This document shows positions 17,263 to 25,334 of a stretch of 61,875 bases of DNA, in pieces. This DNA comes from DTKY01 sp037440765 (lineage in GTDB: Bacteria; Acidobacteriota; Terriglobia; Bryobacterales; Bryobacteraceae). Position 1 is the first letter of the stretch. Every line of letters begins with the position of its first letter. The stretch is taken from contig JBBITL010000024.1 of NCBI GenBank assembly GCA_037440765.1, forward strand, positions 1 to 61,875. Direction: 5' to 3'. The notes beneath the pieces were generated by a model. The model searched no databases. It was not told the origin of the DNA and saw nothing but the letters and a program-made list of their open reading frames with translations. The position numbers and the translations under genes were made by a program.

Positions 17263-17688
17263 TCAGGGCAGCCTCGTGGATTGGTGCGCGGCGAGTCTCC
17301 AGACGCCGCCCTGCCTGACCCACACGTGGGTCATGACGGCGTAGGTGTTGAAGGGTTGGCCGTCGGAGACGCCCTTCATCCGCGCCTTGCAGTGAAGGAC
17401 GGCACTCTCGCCGTAAGCCTTGACCACAACCCCCTCGTGCTCGATGGATTCGTACTTCAGAGTGCCCGCCTTCAACTTCCCTAAATAGGCGCTCTTGTCC
17501 TCGATCACGCCACTGGAGTGCGTGTAGATCAGGCCGTCCGCCAGGAGCCGGTCCAGGGCTGCAAGGTCTCCCTTCGTAACCGCAGTGGCCCAAGCCTTCT
17601 CGGCCCGGGTCACCTCGTCCGCCGTGGCGGCCGCCAGAGACAGGCAGCCGGCCAGCACCAGAATCGCCGTCAACGCATATCGCTGCAA
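17263..17688 (-). CDS. secreted DUF4440/SnoaL-like protein
   Basis: 141 residues. Starts at a TTG (17688) with a signal sequence containing a lipobox-like LAGC, then an NTF2-like cone fold: EKAWATAVTKGDLAALDRLLADGLIYTHSSG, and later VMTHVWVRQGGVWRLAAHQ. Such proteins are often enzymes or binding proteins with small ligands; nothing specific can be claimed. It follows kdgK by 12 nt in the same direction and could be the last gene of the eda-kdgK unit. Confidence 0.82.
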   Translation of the reverse strand: MQRYALTAILVLAGCLSLAAATADEVTRAEKAWATAVTKGDLAALDRLLADGLIYTHSSGVIEDKSAYLGKLKAGTLKYESIEHEGVVVKAYGESAVLHCKARMKGVSDGQPFNTYAVMTHVWVRQGGVWRLAAHQSTRLP

Positions 17689-17700
17689 GGGACCCCCCGC

Positions 17701-18798
17701 TTACCTGACCACCCGCGCGCCCTTGCCCTTCATGACCGACTCGACCTCCTTGAGCGTGGCCATGCTGGTGTCGCCGGGCGTGGTCATGGCCAGCGCGCCG
17801 TGCGCCGCGCCGTACTCCACGGCCTGCTGCGGCGTCTTTCCTGACAGGAAACCGTAGGCCAGCCCGGAGGCGAAGCTGTCGCCTCCGCCGATGCGGTCGT
17901 ATATTTCCAGGTTCTCCCGCAGCGGCGCCTCGTAGAACTGGCCGTCCGTCCAGAGGATGGCGCCCCAGTCATTGACGGAAGCGGTCGTCGCCGTTCGCAA
18001 GGTGGTGGCCACGGCCTTGAAATTCGGGTACATTCTGACCACTTCCCCGATCATCTTTTTGAAGTTGGCCGGGTCCAGCGAGGAGATGTGCTCGTCCATG
18101 CCGGGCACCTGGAACCCCAGGGCGGCTGTGAAGTCCTCCTCGTTTCCGATCATCACGTCCACGAGCGAAGCGATCTTGCGGTTCACCTCCACCGCGCGGG
18201 CCGTGCCGCCCTGCGCCTTCCACAGGGAGGGACGGAAGTTAAGGTCGTAGGAGATCACGGTGCCCGCGGCGCGGGCCGCCTCCATGGCCTCGATCGCCAG
18301 GTCGGCGGTGTTGGCGGCGAGCGCCGCGAAGATGCCTCCGCAGTGGAACCAGCGCACGCCTTCCTCGACGAAGAGCTTCTTCCAGTCCACGTCCCCCGGC
18401 TTAAGCTGGGAGGCGGCCGAGTAGGCGCGGTCCGAGCAGCCCACGGCCGCCCGCACGCCGAAACCCTTTTCGGTGAAGTTGAGGCCCACGCGCGCCGCCC
18501 GGCCGATGCCGTCGAAGGGGACCCACTTGATGTGCGACAGGTCCACGCCGCCTTGCAGCATGAAGTCTTCAAGCAGCCGCCCGATCTCGTTATCCACTAT
18601 GGCGGTCACCACGGTGGTGCGCAGGCCGAAACAGCGGCGCAGGCCGCGTGCTACGTTATACTCGCCGCCGCCCTCCCAGACCTGGAAGGTGCGCGTGGTT
18701 CGGATGCGGCCGTCGCCGGGGTCAAGCCGGAGCATGATCTCGCCGAGCGCGGCGGCGTCCCACTTGCACTGTTCAGGTGCTTTAATGTTCAGCGCCAT
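17701..18798 (-). CDS. kdgK: PfkB-family sugar kinase, probable 2-keto-3-deoxygluconate kinase
   Basis: 365 residues. Ribokinase fold: LGEIMLRLDPGDGRI at the N-terminus, GGGEYNVARGLRR, and the catalytic GGGDSFASGLAYG anion-hole/Asp motif near residue 300. The family assignment is firm. The KDG substrate is inferred from its partner eda immediately upstream (2 nt apart), which cleaves the product KDPG. The start is the ATG at 18798 with GGGAGG upstream; longer frames read into eda. Cytoplasmic; links uronate or pectin-derived KDG to the Entner-Doudoroff route. Confidence 0.88.
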   Translation of the reverse strand: MALNIKAPEQCKWDAAALGEIMLRLDPGDGRIRTTRTFQVWEGGGEYNVARGLRRCFGLRTTVVTAIVDNEIGRLLEDFMLQGGVDLSHIKWVPFDGIGRAARVGLNFTEKGFGVRAAVGCSDRAYSAASQLKPGDVDWKKLFVEEGVRWFHCGGIFAALAANTADLAIEAMEAARAAGTVISYDLNFRPSLWKAQGGTARAVEVNRKIASLVDVMIGNEEDFTAALGFQVPGMDEHISSLDPANFKKMIGEVVRMYPNFKAVATTLRTATTASVNDWGAILWTDGQFYEAPLRENLEIYDRIGGGDSFASGLAYGFLSGKTPQQAVEYGAAHGALAMTTPGDTSMATLKEVESVMKGKGARVVR

Positions 18799-18800
18799 GG

Positions 18801-19478
18801 CTACTTGCCTCCCCGGATCTGCCGGATCAGATCCAGCGTCTCTTGGACTTTGGCCGTGATGCCGGCGTAGTCGCCGGCCTTGAGCAGTTCCTTGGTCAGC
18901 AGGTTGGACCCCATTCCGACGCATACCACACCCGCGCCGAACCAGGCCTTGAGCGACGCTTCGGCCGGCTCCACGCCGCCGGTGGGCATGACCGAGACCC
19001 AGGGGCAGGGGCCCCTGACGGCGCTCACGAATTTCGGCCCGCCGACCTCAGCTCCTGGAAATACCTTCACTATCTCGCAGCCCAGTTCCTCGGCCTGCGA
19101 AATCTCCGAGGCGCTGCCGCAGCCGGGCGAGTACGGGATTTTGCGCCGGTTGCAGGTGCGCGCCACCTCGGGGTTGAGCAGAGGTCCGACCACGAAGTTC
19201 GCGCCGCAGTTGATGTACAGGGCCGCCGTGCCCGGATCCACCACCGAGCCGACGCCCAGGATCATCCCGGGAAGTTCCCTGGCCGCGTAGCGCTCCAGTT
19301 CGGTGAACACCTCCCAGGCGTGGTCGCCCCGGTTGGTGAACTCCAGCAGCGGACAGCCGCCCGCGTAGACCGCCGCGGCGACCTGCTTGGCCACCTCGAG
19401 ATCAGGGTTGTAGAAGACGGGCACCATGCCCGTGTCCACCATTGTGTTCAGGACCTTCAACCGCATGAATCGCGCCAT
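18801..19478 (-). CDS. eda: bifunctional KHG/KDPG aldolase
   Basis: 225 residues. Class I aldolase that splits KDPG to pyruvate and glyceraldehyde-3-phosphate. Seen: MVPVFYNPDLEVAKQVA, GCPLLEFTNRG, GVGSVVDPGTA, CGANFVVGPLLNPEV, and VKVFPGAEVGGPKFVSA with the Schiff-base lysine of the VKxFPA motif. ATG at 19478 has AAGGAG with good spacing; the very long upstream frame runs antisense to the ThuA gene and is not real. A GATAAT -10 candidate lies at 19514-19519. Confidence 0.93.
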   Translation of the reverse strand: MARFMRLKVLNTMVDTGMVPVFYNPDLEVAKQVAAAVYAGGCPLLEFTNRGDHAWEVFTELERYAARELPGMILGVGSVVDPGTAALYINCGANFVVGPLLNPEVARTCNRRKIPYSPGCGSASEISQAEELGCEIVKVFPGAEVGGPKFVSAVRGPCPWVSVMPTGGVEPAEASLKAWFGAGVVCVGMGSNLLTKELLKAGDYAGITAKVQETLDLIRQIRGGK

Positions 19479-19509
19479 GTCCCCGCTCCTTGGCTGAATG
19501 CCTTGACCT

Positions 19510-19539
19510 CTGACATTATCACGAAAACAGCGGTATAGT
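19510..19539 (+). promoter_or_regulatory. promoter of the ThuA-permease unit
   Basis: CTGACA (19510-19515), 18-bp spacer, TATAGT (19534-19539). It overlaps the minus-strand eda promoter region (GATAAT at 19514-19519), so the divergent units could be co-regulated. Confidence 0.5.
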
Positions 19540-19571
19540 AACGTGAGCGGCACAAGAGGAGGATCTTCGAA

Positions 19572-20501
19572 ATGCGCATTGGACGGCAGTTCCTCAAGAG
19601 TGTTCTGGCAGCAGGCGCGGCCCTGGTTTTTGCGTTCTCGGCGGCGGGGGCGGGCCCGATCCGGGTGATGCTGCTCGACGGGCAGCAGACCCGCTTCCAC
19701 CCCTGGGAGCCGACCTCGCCAGTGCTCAAAAAGATGCTGGAGGAAACGGGCCTGTTCCAGGTGGATCAGGTGACCTCCCCCCCGGTGGGAGGAGACTTCA
19801 GCCAGTTCAAGCCCGACTTCACCAAGTACCAGGCGGTGCTGCTCAACTACGACACCACTGACGACCAGTGGCCCGAGACCCTCAAGACTTCGTTTGAGCA
19901 GTACGTTCAGAACGGCGGCGGGCTGGTGGTGTACCACGGCGCCAATAACTCGTTTCCCGGGTGGCGCGCCTACAACCTGATGATCGGCGTCGGAGGGTGG
20001 CGCGGCCGCAACGAGAAGTCGGGGCCGTACTGGTATTTCAAAGACGGAAAACTGGTCTCCGACACTTCGCCGGGAAGCGCTGGCAGCCACGGCGCCAGGC
20101 TCCCGTTTCAGGTGGTAACCCGGGACGCTGGCCATCCCATCACCCGGGACCTGCCCAAGGCCTGGATGCATGCGGCCGACGAGTTGTACGACCGGCTGAG
20201 GGGTCCGGGTGAAAACATGACTGTGCTGGCGACGGCCTATTCGGACCCGGCCAACAAGGGGACGGCCCGCGACGAGCCGATCCTCATGGCGATCACCTAC
20301 GGGAAGGGGCGCATATTCCATACGGTGCTGGGCCACGACCTGGCGGCGCTGAGCAGCGTCGGCTTCATCGTGACCTTGCAGAGGGGTGCGGAGTGGGCGG
20401 CTACGGGCAAGGTGACGCAGAAGGTCCCGGCCGATTTTCCGGCCGCGGATTCAGTCAGTGTGAGAGCGGCATACGCCCCGCCCGCGCGGGGCTCCAATTA
20501 G
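19572..20501 (+). CDS. ThuA-domain protein, secreted
   Basis: 309 residues. Signal peptide to about residue 27 (AALVFAFSAAGAGP). ThuA-like, class I glutamine-amidotransferase-like fold: IRVMLLDGQQTRFHPWEPTSP, YQAVLLNYD, YVQNGGGLVVYHGANNSF, HPITRDLP, and GRIFHTVLGHD. In Acidobacteria and Planctomycetes these proteins accompany sugar oxidoreductases and are linked to trehalose or other disaccharide use, but the activity is undefined. Strong GAGGAGG before the ATG. Followed 30 nt later by a permease gene. Confidence 0.87.
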   Translation: MRIGRQFLKSVLAAGAALVFAFSAAGAGPIRVMLLDGQQTRFHPWEPTSPVLKKMLEETGLFQVDQVTSPPVGGDFSQFKPDFTKYQAVLLNYDTTDDQWPETLKTSFEQYVQNGGGLVVYHGANNSFPGWRAYNLMIGVGGWRGRNEKSGPYWYFKDGKLVSDTSPGSAGSHGARLPFQVVTRDAGHPITRDLPKAWMHAADELYDRLRGPGENMTVLATAYSDPANKGTARDEPILMAITYGKGRIFHTVLGHDLAALSSVGFIVTLQRGAEWAATGKVTQKVPADFPAADSVSVRAAYAPPARGSN

Positions 20502-20531
20502 ATCTCAAAGCGGAGTTGACGAGGAGTGTCC

Positions 20532-21860
20532 ATGTTGCCTGACTACATTGCGAAGGCTGTACCGAATCCGGCATCCAATCGCGCGCCGTGGTATGTGAAC
20601 ACGGCCCCGAGCTATGCCGGCGTCTTTCTGTGGGTCGTGTTTTACATGCAGATCGCCGATGGCACGCTGAACCGGGCGGGGGTGGGCCTGTCGCTGCTCG
20701 CCCTGGTGGTAGCCGGAGTGCTGAGCTACGCCCTGTTCTACCGCGCGCCGGCGATGCTCGGCATGCAGACCGGCTTTCCCCTCTACGTCGTGGGCAGTTC
20801 GACCTTCGGCACAAAGGGCGGCTACCTCATGCCGGGACTGATGATGGGCGCGCTCCAGGCGGGGTGGCTCTCAGTCAACATCTTCGTTTCCACCACCTTC
20901 ATCTTCAACGGGCTGGGGTCCAAGAGCGGCGCCGGCACACTGCCATTCGCCATCGTGGCTATTCTGTGGGGCTATGGGATGGCCTACGTGGGGGTGAAGG
21001 GCATCAAGTACGTCGCCAGGTTCTCGACATACCTCAGCCTGGTTCCGCTGCTCATGTTGATCCTGGTTTTCTTCCGCACGGCGGGGGGGATCGGTCAGTA
21101 TCAGCCTCCTGATCCGCAGCCCTACATCGGCTTTATGCTGCTGCTCCAGATCGTCATAGGGTTCTTCGCCACGGCCGGCGCGGCGGGCGCCGATTTTGGC
21201 ATCAACAGCCGGGACAGCCGCGACGTCAAGTGGGGCGGACTGGCCGGCATCACGCTGGCGATTGTGGTGGCCGGCGGCCTGCCGATCCTGGCGGTGGCCG
21301 GCGCCCAGGGACTCGGCATGACCACGGGATACACGTTCGACTCGGTGCTCAGCGGCACGGGCGGCGTCCTGGCTACCGTCATGTTCTTCCTGTTCGCCCT
21401 GGCCTCCATAGCGCCGGCCTGCTTCTCTTCGTTCATCGCCGGCAACAGCTTCGCCACCATGCTTCCCGGCGTGACCCGCATGGCTTCGACCATGGTGGCG
21501 GCCACGGCGGCCGTGGTGCTGGCCGTTACCGGCGTGGCGGCCAACCTGGTGGGCCTGTTCACCATCATCGGCGCGTCGTTCGGACCGATCTGCGGCGCCA
21601 TGGCGGCCGACTACCTGCTCAGCGGCAGGAAGTGGGCCGGCCCGCGGGAGGGCATCAATTGGGCTGGCTACTGCGCCTGGGCGCTTGGATTCCTGGTTGG
21701 CATACTTCCGTTCCTGCCCATTCCGCCCGAGACGGTGTCCTACTTGCAGCCTGCGGCGCTGTACAGCTTCATCGTTGGGTTCCTGGTCTACACGCTGCTG
21801 GCCAAGGCGGGGCTGGAGCCCAAGACCCTGCCGATGCCGGCATCACGTACCGCGGCCTGA
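20532..21860 (+). CDS. NCS1-like (cytosine/purine permease type) transporter
   Basis: 442 residues and about 12 membrane helices. The N-terminal region (PWYVNTAPSYAGVFLWVVFY) and the unwound-helix glycine-rich stretch ALQAGWLSVNIFVS fit the nucleobase:cation symporter-1 fold, as does DFGINSRDSRDVKWGG between helices. The substrate may be a nucleobase or a sugar-related compound; in this operon with ThuA it cannot be decided. The ATG at 20532 sits five bases after GAGGAG; a GTG at 20526 overlaps that site. A hairpin follows at 21887. Confidence 0.8.
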   Translation: MLPDYIAKAVPNPASNRAPWYVNTAPSYAGVFLWVVFYMQIADGTLNRAGVGLSLLALVVAGVLSYALFYRAPAMLGMQTGFPLYVVGSSTFGTKGGYLMPGLMMGALQAGWLSVNIFVSTTFIFNGLGSKSGAGTLPFAIVAILWGYGMAYVGVKGIKYVARFSTYLSLVPLLMLILVFFRTAGGIGQYQPPDPQPYIGFMLLLQIVIGFFATAGAAGADFGINSRDSRDVKWGGLAGITLAIVVAGGLPILAVAGAQGLGMTTGYTFDSVLSGTGGVLATVMFFLFALASIAPACFSSFIAGNSFATMLPGVTRMASTMVAATAAVVLAVTGVAANLVGLFTIIGASFGPICGAMAADYLLSGRKWAGPREGINWAGYCAWALGFLVGILPFLPIPPETVSYLQPAALYSFIVGFLVYTLLAKAGLEPKTLPMPASRTAA

Positions 21861-21886
21861 CGGCGGACTAAGCCAGCTACAATCGC

Positions 21887-21913
21887 AAAGAGGGCTCCGC
21901 GCGAGCCCTCTTT
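21887..21913 (+). terminator. terminator-like hairpin after the permease gene
   Basis: An 11-bp perfect stem (21887-21897 with 21903-21913) around a 5-nt loop. The stem ends in TTT on the 3' side, but there is no further T-run, so termination is plausible rather than certain. Confidence 0.6.
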
Positions 21914-21971
21914 GCCTTGGGTGGCAGCGGCCTGCGCGCATGGAGTGCCGTTTGAGCCGGGGCGGCGTTGG

Positions 21972-22766
21972 ATGATTCAGGCTACCAACCTCTCGAAACG
22001 GTTCGGCGAACTGGAAGCGGTCAGGGACATCACCTTCCAGGTGAAGGAGGGGGAGATTTTCGCCTTCCTGGGGCCAAACGGCGCGGGCAAGACCACCACC
22101 ATCAAGATGCTGACCACGCTGCTGAAGCCGACCTCCGGCAGCGTGCGCATCGACGGACTGGACCCCGTCACGGACCAGCACAGAGCGCGCAAGCGCTTCG
22201 GGATCGTCTTCCAGGACCCCAGCCTGGACGACGAGCTGACGGCCTATGAGAACATGGAGTTCCACGGCCTGCTGTACAACGTGCCCCGCAGGGCGCGCCA
22301 GGCGGGAATCGAGCGGCTGCTGAGGCTGTTCGAGCTGTGGGACCGCCGCCACGACGTGGTGAAGCACTTTTCCGGTGGCATGCGCCGCAGGCTGGAAATC
22401 GCGCGCGGCCTTCTGCACACGCCCAGAATCCTGTTCCTGGACGAACCCACACTGGGCCTCGACCCGCAAACCCGCAACCAGCTCTGGAGCCACGTGCGCC
22501 GGCTGAACGAGGATCAGCGGGTAACGGTCTTCCTGACCACCCACTACATGGAGGAGGCCGAGCGCGTGGCCGAGCGCATCGCGATCATCGACCACGGGCG
22601 CATCGTGGCGCAGGGCTCGCCTCAGGAACTGAAAGAGCAGACCAAGGCGGAGACGCTGGAACAGGCCTTTCTGGCGCTCACCGGGACCACCATCCGCGAC
22701 GAGGACGCCTCCAGTGTGGACCAGATGCGCAACATCGCCAGGATGTGGACGCGGAGGCGCCGGTGA
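21972..22766 (+). CDS. ABC transporter ATP-binding protein, DrrA-like
   Basis: 264 residues. Walker A GPNGAGKTTT, Q-loop VFQDPSLDDEL, signature FSGGMRRRLEIARGL, Walker B ILFLDEPTLGLD, and the switch histidine in TTHYMEEAE. The sequence and the paired permease are of the daunorubicin-resistance/ABC-2 export type (polyketide, lipid or polysaccharide export). Starts at the ATG at 21972; the open frame extends further up without a start signal. Its stop overlaps the permease GTG by four bases. Confidence 0.93.
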   Translation: MIQATNLSKRFGELEAVRDITFQVKEGEIFAFLGPNGAGKTTTIKMLTTLLKPTSGSVRIDGLDPVTDQHRARKRFGIVFQDPSLDDELTAYENMEFHGLLYNVPRRARQAGIERLLRLFELWDRRHDVVKHFSGGMRRRLEIARGLLHTPRILFLDEPTLGLDPQTRNQLWSHVRRLNEDQRVTVFLTTHYMEEAERVAERIAIIDHGRIVAQGSPQELKEQTKAETLEQAFLALTGTTIRDEDASSVDQMRNIARMWTRRRR

Positions 22767-23512
22767 ACGCGGTCTATGTGCTCTGGATCAGACAACTGAA
22801 GCGCTACGTGAGGAGCCGCGCGCGCATTGTGGGCGCGCTCGGCCAGCCGCTGTTGTACCTGCTGGCCTTCGGGCTGGGCTTCGGCCCCACTTTCGCCAAA
22901 GCCGGCGAGGGCAGCTATATACAGTTTCTGGTGCCGGGCGTCATCGGCATGTCTATCCTGTTCACGGCGCTGTTCTCGGGCATCGACCTGATCTGGGACC
23001 GGCAGTTCGGTTTCCTGAAAGAAACGCTGGTGGCGCCCGTGCCACGGTTGATGATCATGATCGGCCGGACGCTGGGCGGGGCGACCGTGGCAGTGATGCA
23101 GGGCCTGATCGTGGTCGTGCTCTGCCTGCTGGTGGGCTTTCGTCCGGCGGACTGGGGCGCCTGGCCGCTCGCCCTAGTCTACATGGGGCTCATAGCGGTG
23201 ATGTTCACGGCGCTTGGGACTGCCGTCGCCTCGGTGCTGGAGGATTTCCAGGGATTCCAGTTGGTGATGAGCTTCCTGGTGATGCCGGTCTTCTTCATGT
23301 CCGGCGCGCTGTTCCCCCTGGGCAACGCCATCCGGCCGATCCGGGTGATAGCCTCGCTCAACCCGCTGTCCTATGGAGTGGACGGCCTGCGGGGCGCGCT
23401 CACCGGCGGGGGCTACCACTTCGGCGCCACCCTGGACCTGGTGGTGATGTGCACGCTGACGGCCTGCCTGCTGGCCCTCGGAACCTACCTGTTTTCCAGG
23501 GTGCAACTGTAG
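22763..23512 (+). CDS. ABC-2 type transporter permease
   Basis: 249 residues, six hydrophobic helices. Contains the ABC-2 signatures FLVPGVIGMSILFTALFSGIDLIWDRQFGFLKETLVAPV and, late in the protein, SGALFPLGNAIRP..LNPLSYGVDGLRG. With the preceding ATPase it forms an exporter, possibly as a homodimer. The GTG at 22763 overlaps the ATPase stop (GTGA). The substrate is not evident. A hairpin lies directly after the stop. Confidence 0.92.
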   Translation: MNAVYVLWIRQLKRYVRSRARIVGALGQPLLYLLAFGLGFGPTFAKAGEGSYIQFLVPGVIGMSILFTALFSGIDLIWDRQFGFLKETLVAPVPRLMIMIGRTLGGATVAVMQGLIVVVLCLLVGFRPADWGAWPLALVYMGLIAVMFTALGTAVASVLEDFQGFQLVMSFLVMPVFFMSGALFPLGNAIRPIRVIASLNPLSYGVDGLRGALTGGGYHFGATLDLVVMCTLTACLLALGTYLFSRVQL

Positions 23513-23533
23513 GGGCTTGCCGGCGGCAAGCCC
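23513..23533. terminator. hairpin between convergent genes
   Basis: GGGCTTGCC, loop GGC, GGCAAGCCC: a 9-bp stem filling the gap between the ABC permease stop and the stop of the convergent dehydrogenase (23534). Likely acts in both directions; short T-run only. Confidence 0.55.
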
Positions 23534-24565
23534 TTACGGTATCAGCACCACCTTGGCGGCGCCGTCCGAATAATGTTCGAGCATCTCGAAGGCCTGCTGC
23601 ACCCGGTCCATGGGCAGGCTGTGGGTCACCAGCGGGGCGAAGCGCGAGCTGTGCTCTGCGAGCATGGTCAGGGCGGCTTCCGACTCGTGGTTAGACCGGC
23701 GCACGTTGAAGACCGTTAGTTCCTTGCGCCGCGCAACGTGCCAGTCCAGCGACACGCAGAGCTCGACCGGAATGCCGGTTACCACCAGCCGTCCCCCGTT
23801 GCACAAGGCCTTGATGCAGTTGGCCAGAGAGTCTCCCCTGGCGGCGCAGTCAATGGCCAGGTCCACTCCGCGTCCTCCGGTCTCGCCCAGTATCACGGCT
23901 GAGGCGTCCACCTCGGCCGGATCGATTACCGCCTCGGCGCCGGCTTCCGACGCCATCCGGCGGCGATGGGCGACTGGCTCGACGGCGTACACTCTGCCGG
24001 CGCCGCACATCTTAAGAAGAATGACGGTCATCAGCCCGATAGGGCCGGCCCCTGTGACGACGGCGGTCTCAAGCGGCCGGACCGCGGCGAACTTCATGGA
24101 ATGCAGCACCACTGCCAGCGGCTCGAACAAGGTCGCATACTCAAGACCGAGTTCCCCAGCGATGGGCAGCAGGTTTTCGGCCGGCAGGTTCAGATACTGG
24201 CGGAAGTAGCCGGGGTCTGGCGGGGTGCTCAGAAAGCGGATGCGCCGGCAGAGGTTGTAGCGCCCGGAGCGGCAGAACTCGCAGTGGTGGCAGTAGATGG
24301 CGGGCTCCAGAGCGGCGCGGTCGCCGGCGGTCCACCCTGTCACGCCCGCCCCGCACTTCACCACCACTCCGGAGGGCTCGTGCCCGAGGACCATCGGGTA
24401 CACGCAAGGCGTGTCTCCGATGCCGCCTTCCAGGAAGTTGTGGGTGTCTGATCCGCAGATGCCGACCGCCCGGACCCGCACCTGGACCTCGCCTGGCGCG
24501 GGTTCGGCGGCCGCCGCTTCCACCAGACGGAATCTGCGCGGTTCGAACAGTTCGGCGACTTGCAT
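23534..24565 (-). CDS. zinc-dependent medium-chain alcohol/sugar dehydrogenase
   Basis: 343 residues. MDR family: VGICGSDTHNF with the catalytic zinc cysteine, GHEPSGVVVKCG with the His-Glu pair, and four structural-zinc cysteines in CHHCEFCRSGRYNLC. The Rossmann domain has VTGAGPIGLMTVI and YAVEP. Best match by eye is the sorbitol/threonine 3-dehydrogenase group. The substrate is probably a polyol or sugar alcohol given the surrounding sugar genes, but this is inference. Confidence 0.88.
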   Translation of the reverse strand: MQVAELFEPRRFRLVEAAAAEPAPGEVQVRVRAVGICGSDTHNFLEGGIGDTPCVYPMVLGHEPSGVVVKCGAGVTGWTAGDRAALEPAIYCHHCEFCRSGRYNLCRRIRFLSTPPDPGYFRQYLNLPAENLLPIAGELGLEYATLFEPLAVVLHSMKFAAVRPLETAVVTGAGPIGLMTVILLKMCGAGRVYAVEPVAHRRRMASEAGAEAVIDPAEVDASAVILGETGGRGVDLAIDCAARGDSLANCIKALCNGGRLVVTGIPVELCVSLDWHVARRKELTVFNVRRSNHESEAALTMLAEHSSRFAPLVTHSLPMDRVQQAFEMLEHYSDGAAKVVLIP

Positions 24566-24593
24566 ATGAACCCGTGCCTTGCGGCTGAACTGG

Positions 24594-25082
24594 CTACTTC
24601 TTGAACAGGTTATCGAAGGCCGCGCGCGCCTCGCTGGCGCCGCGGGGCGCCGCCGGCCCCGGCCCGGAGTAGGCCGGCGCGCCGCTGGAGGCGCCGTCGC
24701 GCGCCACCGTCACGCGGGGACCGAAAAACTCGCACTGGTTGGCCTGGTCCTTGGAGGCGATCCTCACCGGGACGGGCTTGACGCATTGGAACCGCTTGGA
24801 CGGGTCGAAGTGCGAGCACTGCTTGCAGCAGTGCAGCGCGACGCCGCATTTCGGGCAGTTGCCCCGGAAGTCGACGTCCGCCGGAAGCGTCGTGGCGCAA
24901 CTGTAACAGCGCGACGCCACCACGCTCTCCACCAGCCGGGGCAGGCGCGGCCCCGTCACATCGATAGGCAGGCGCGGCCCCGGTTGCCGCGGCCGGTCTC
25001 CCGGTTTCCCGCCGCCCTGGCTCCTCTCCCAATCGGAGGAGTCCATGTACCCGCGCTGTTTGTACTTGCGATCGTTATCCAT
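24594..25082 (-). CDS. zinc-ribbon protein of unknown function
   Basis: 162 residues from the ATG at 25082 (a TTG at 25115 is possible). A hydrophilic N-terminus (SSDWERSQGGGKPGDRPRQ) precedes cysteine pairs arranged CYSC..CPKCG..CCKQCSHFDPSKRFQCV..QCEFF, which should bind two zinc ions. The HFDP..F.C motif is found in short uncharacterised bacterial proteins. The C-terminus ends in a small helix (SEARAAFDNLFKK). No function known. Confidence 0.78.
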   Translation of the reverse strand: MDNDRKYKQRGYMDSSDWERSQGGGKPGDRPRQPGPRLPIDVTGPRLPRLVESVVASRCYSCATTLPADVDFRGNCPKCGVALHCCKQCSHFDPSKRFQCVKPVPVRIASKDQANQCEFFGPRVTVARDGASSGAPAYSGPGPAAPRGASEARAAFDNLFKK

Positions 25083-25334
25083 GGCCGGACCCTGGCTCCT
25101 GGAGATTGTTCCCAACCGGTGAGTGTAACCGGGGTGAAGCCCACCCGGACGTCAGCTAGTCTACAGATCGGCCGCTAACGCCAGGAACTGTATGCCCCCC
25201 CGTCTCTACAGCCAACCCTCAGCGGAAAGCCTCAGAAGGGGTCGCAAACGCCCGGCTCATCCGCCACCGGCGCGACCCGGCTCTCAAATACCTGTTTACC
25301 ACGGATTCCGCCGGGAATCCAGTCCTTCCGAAAG

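Noticed and set aside
19479..20336. N-terminal extension of eda
   Set aside because: Would run antisense through the ThuA gene; a good SD and normal aldolase length fix the start at 19478.
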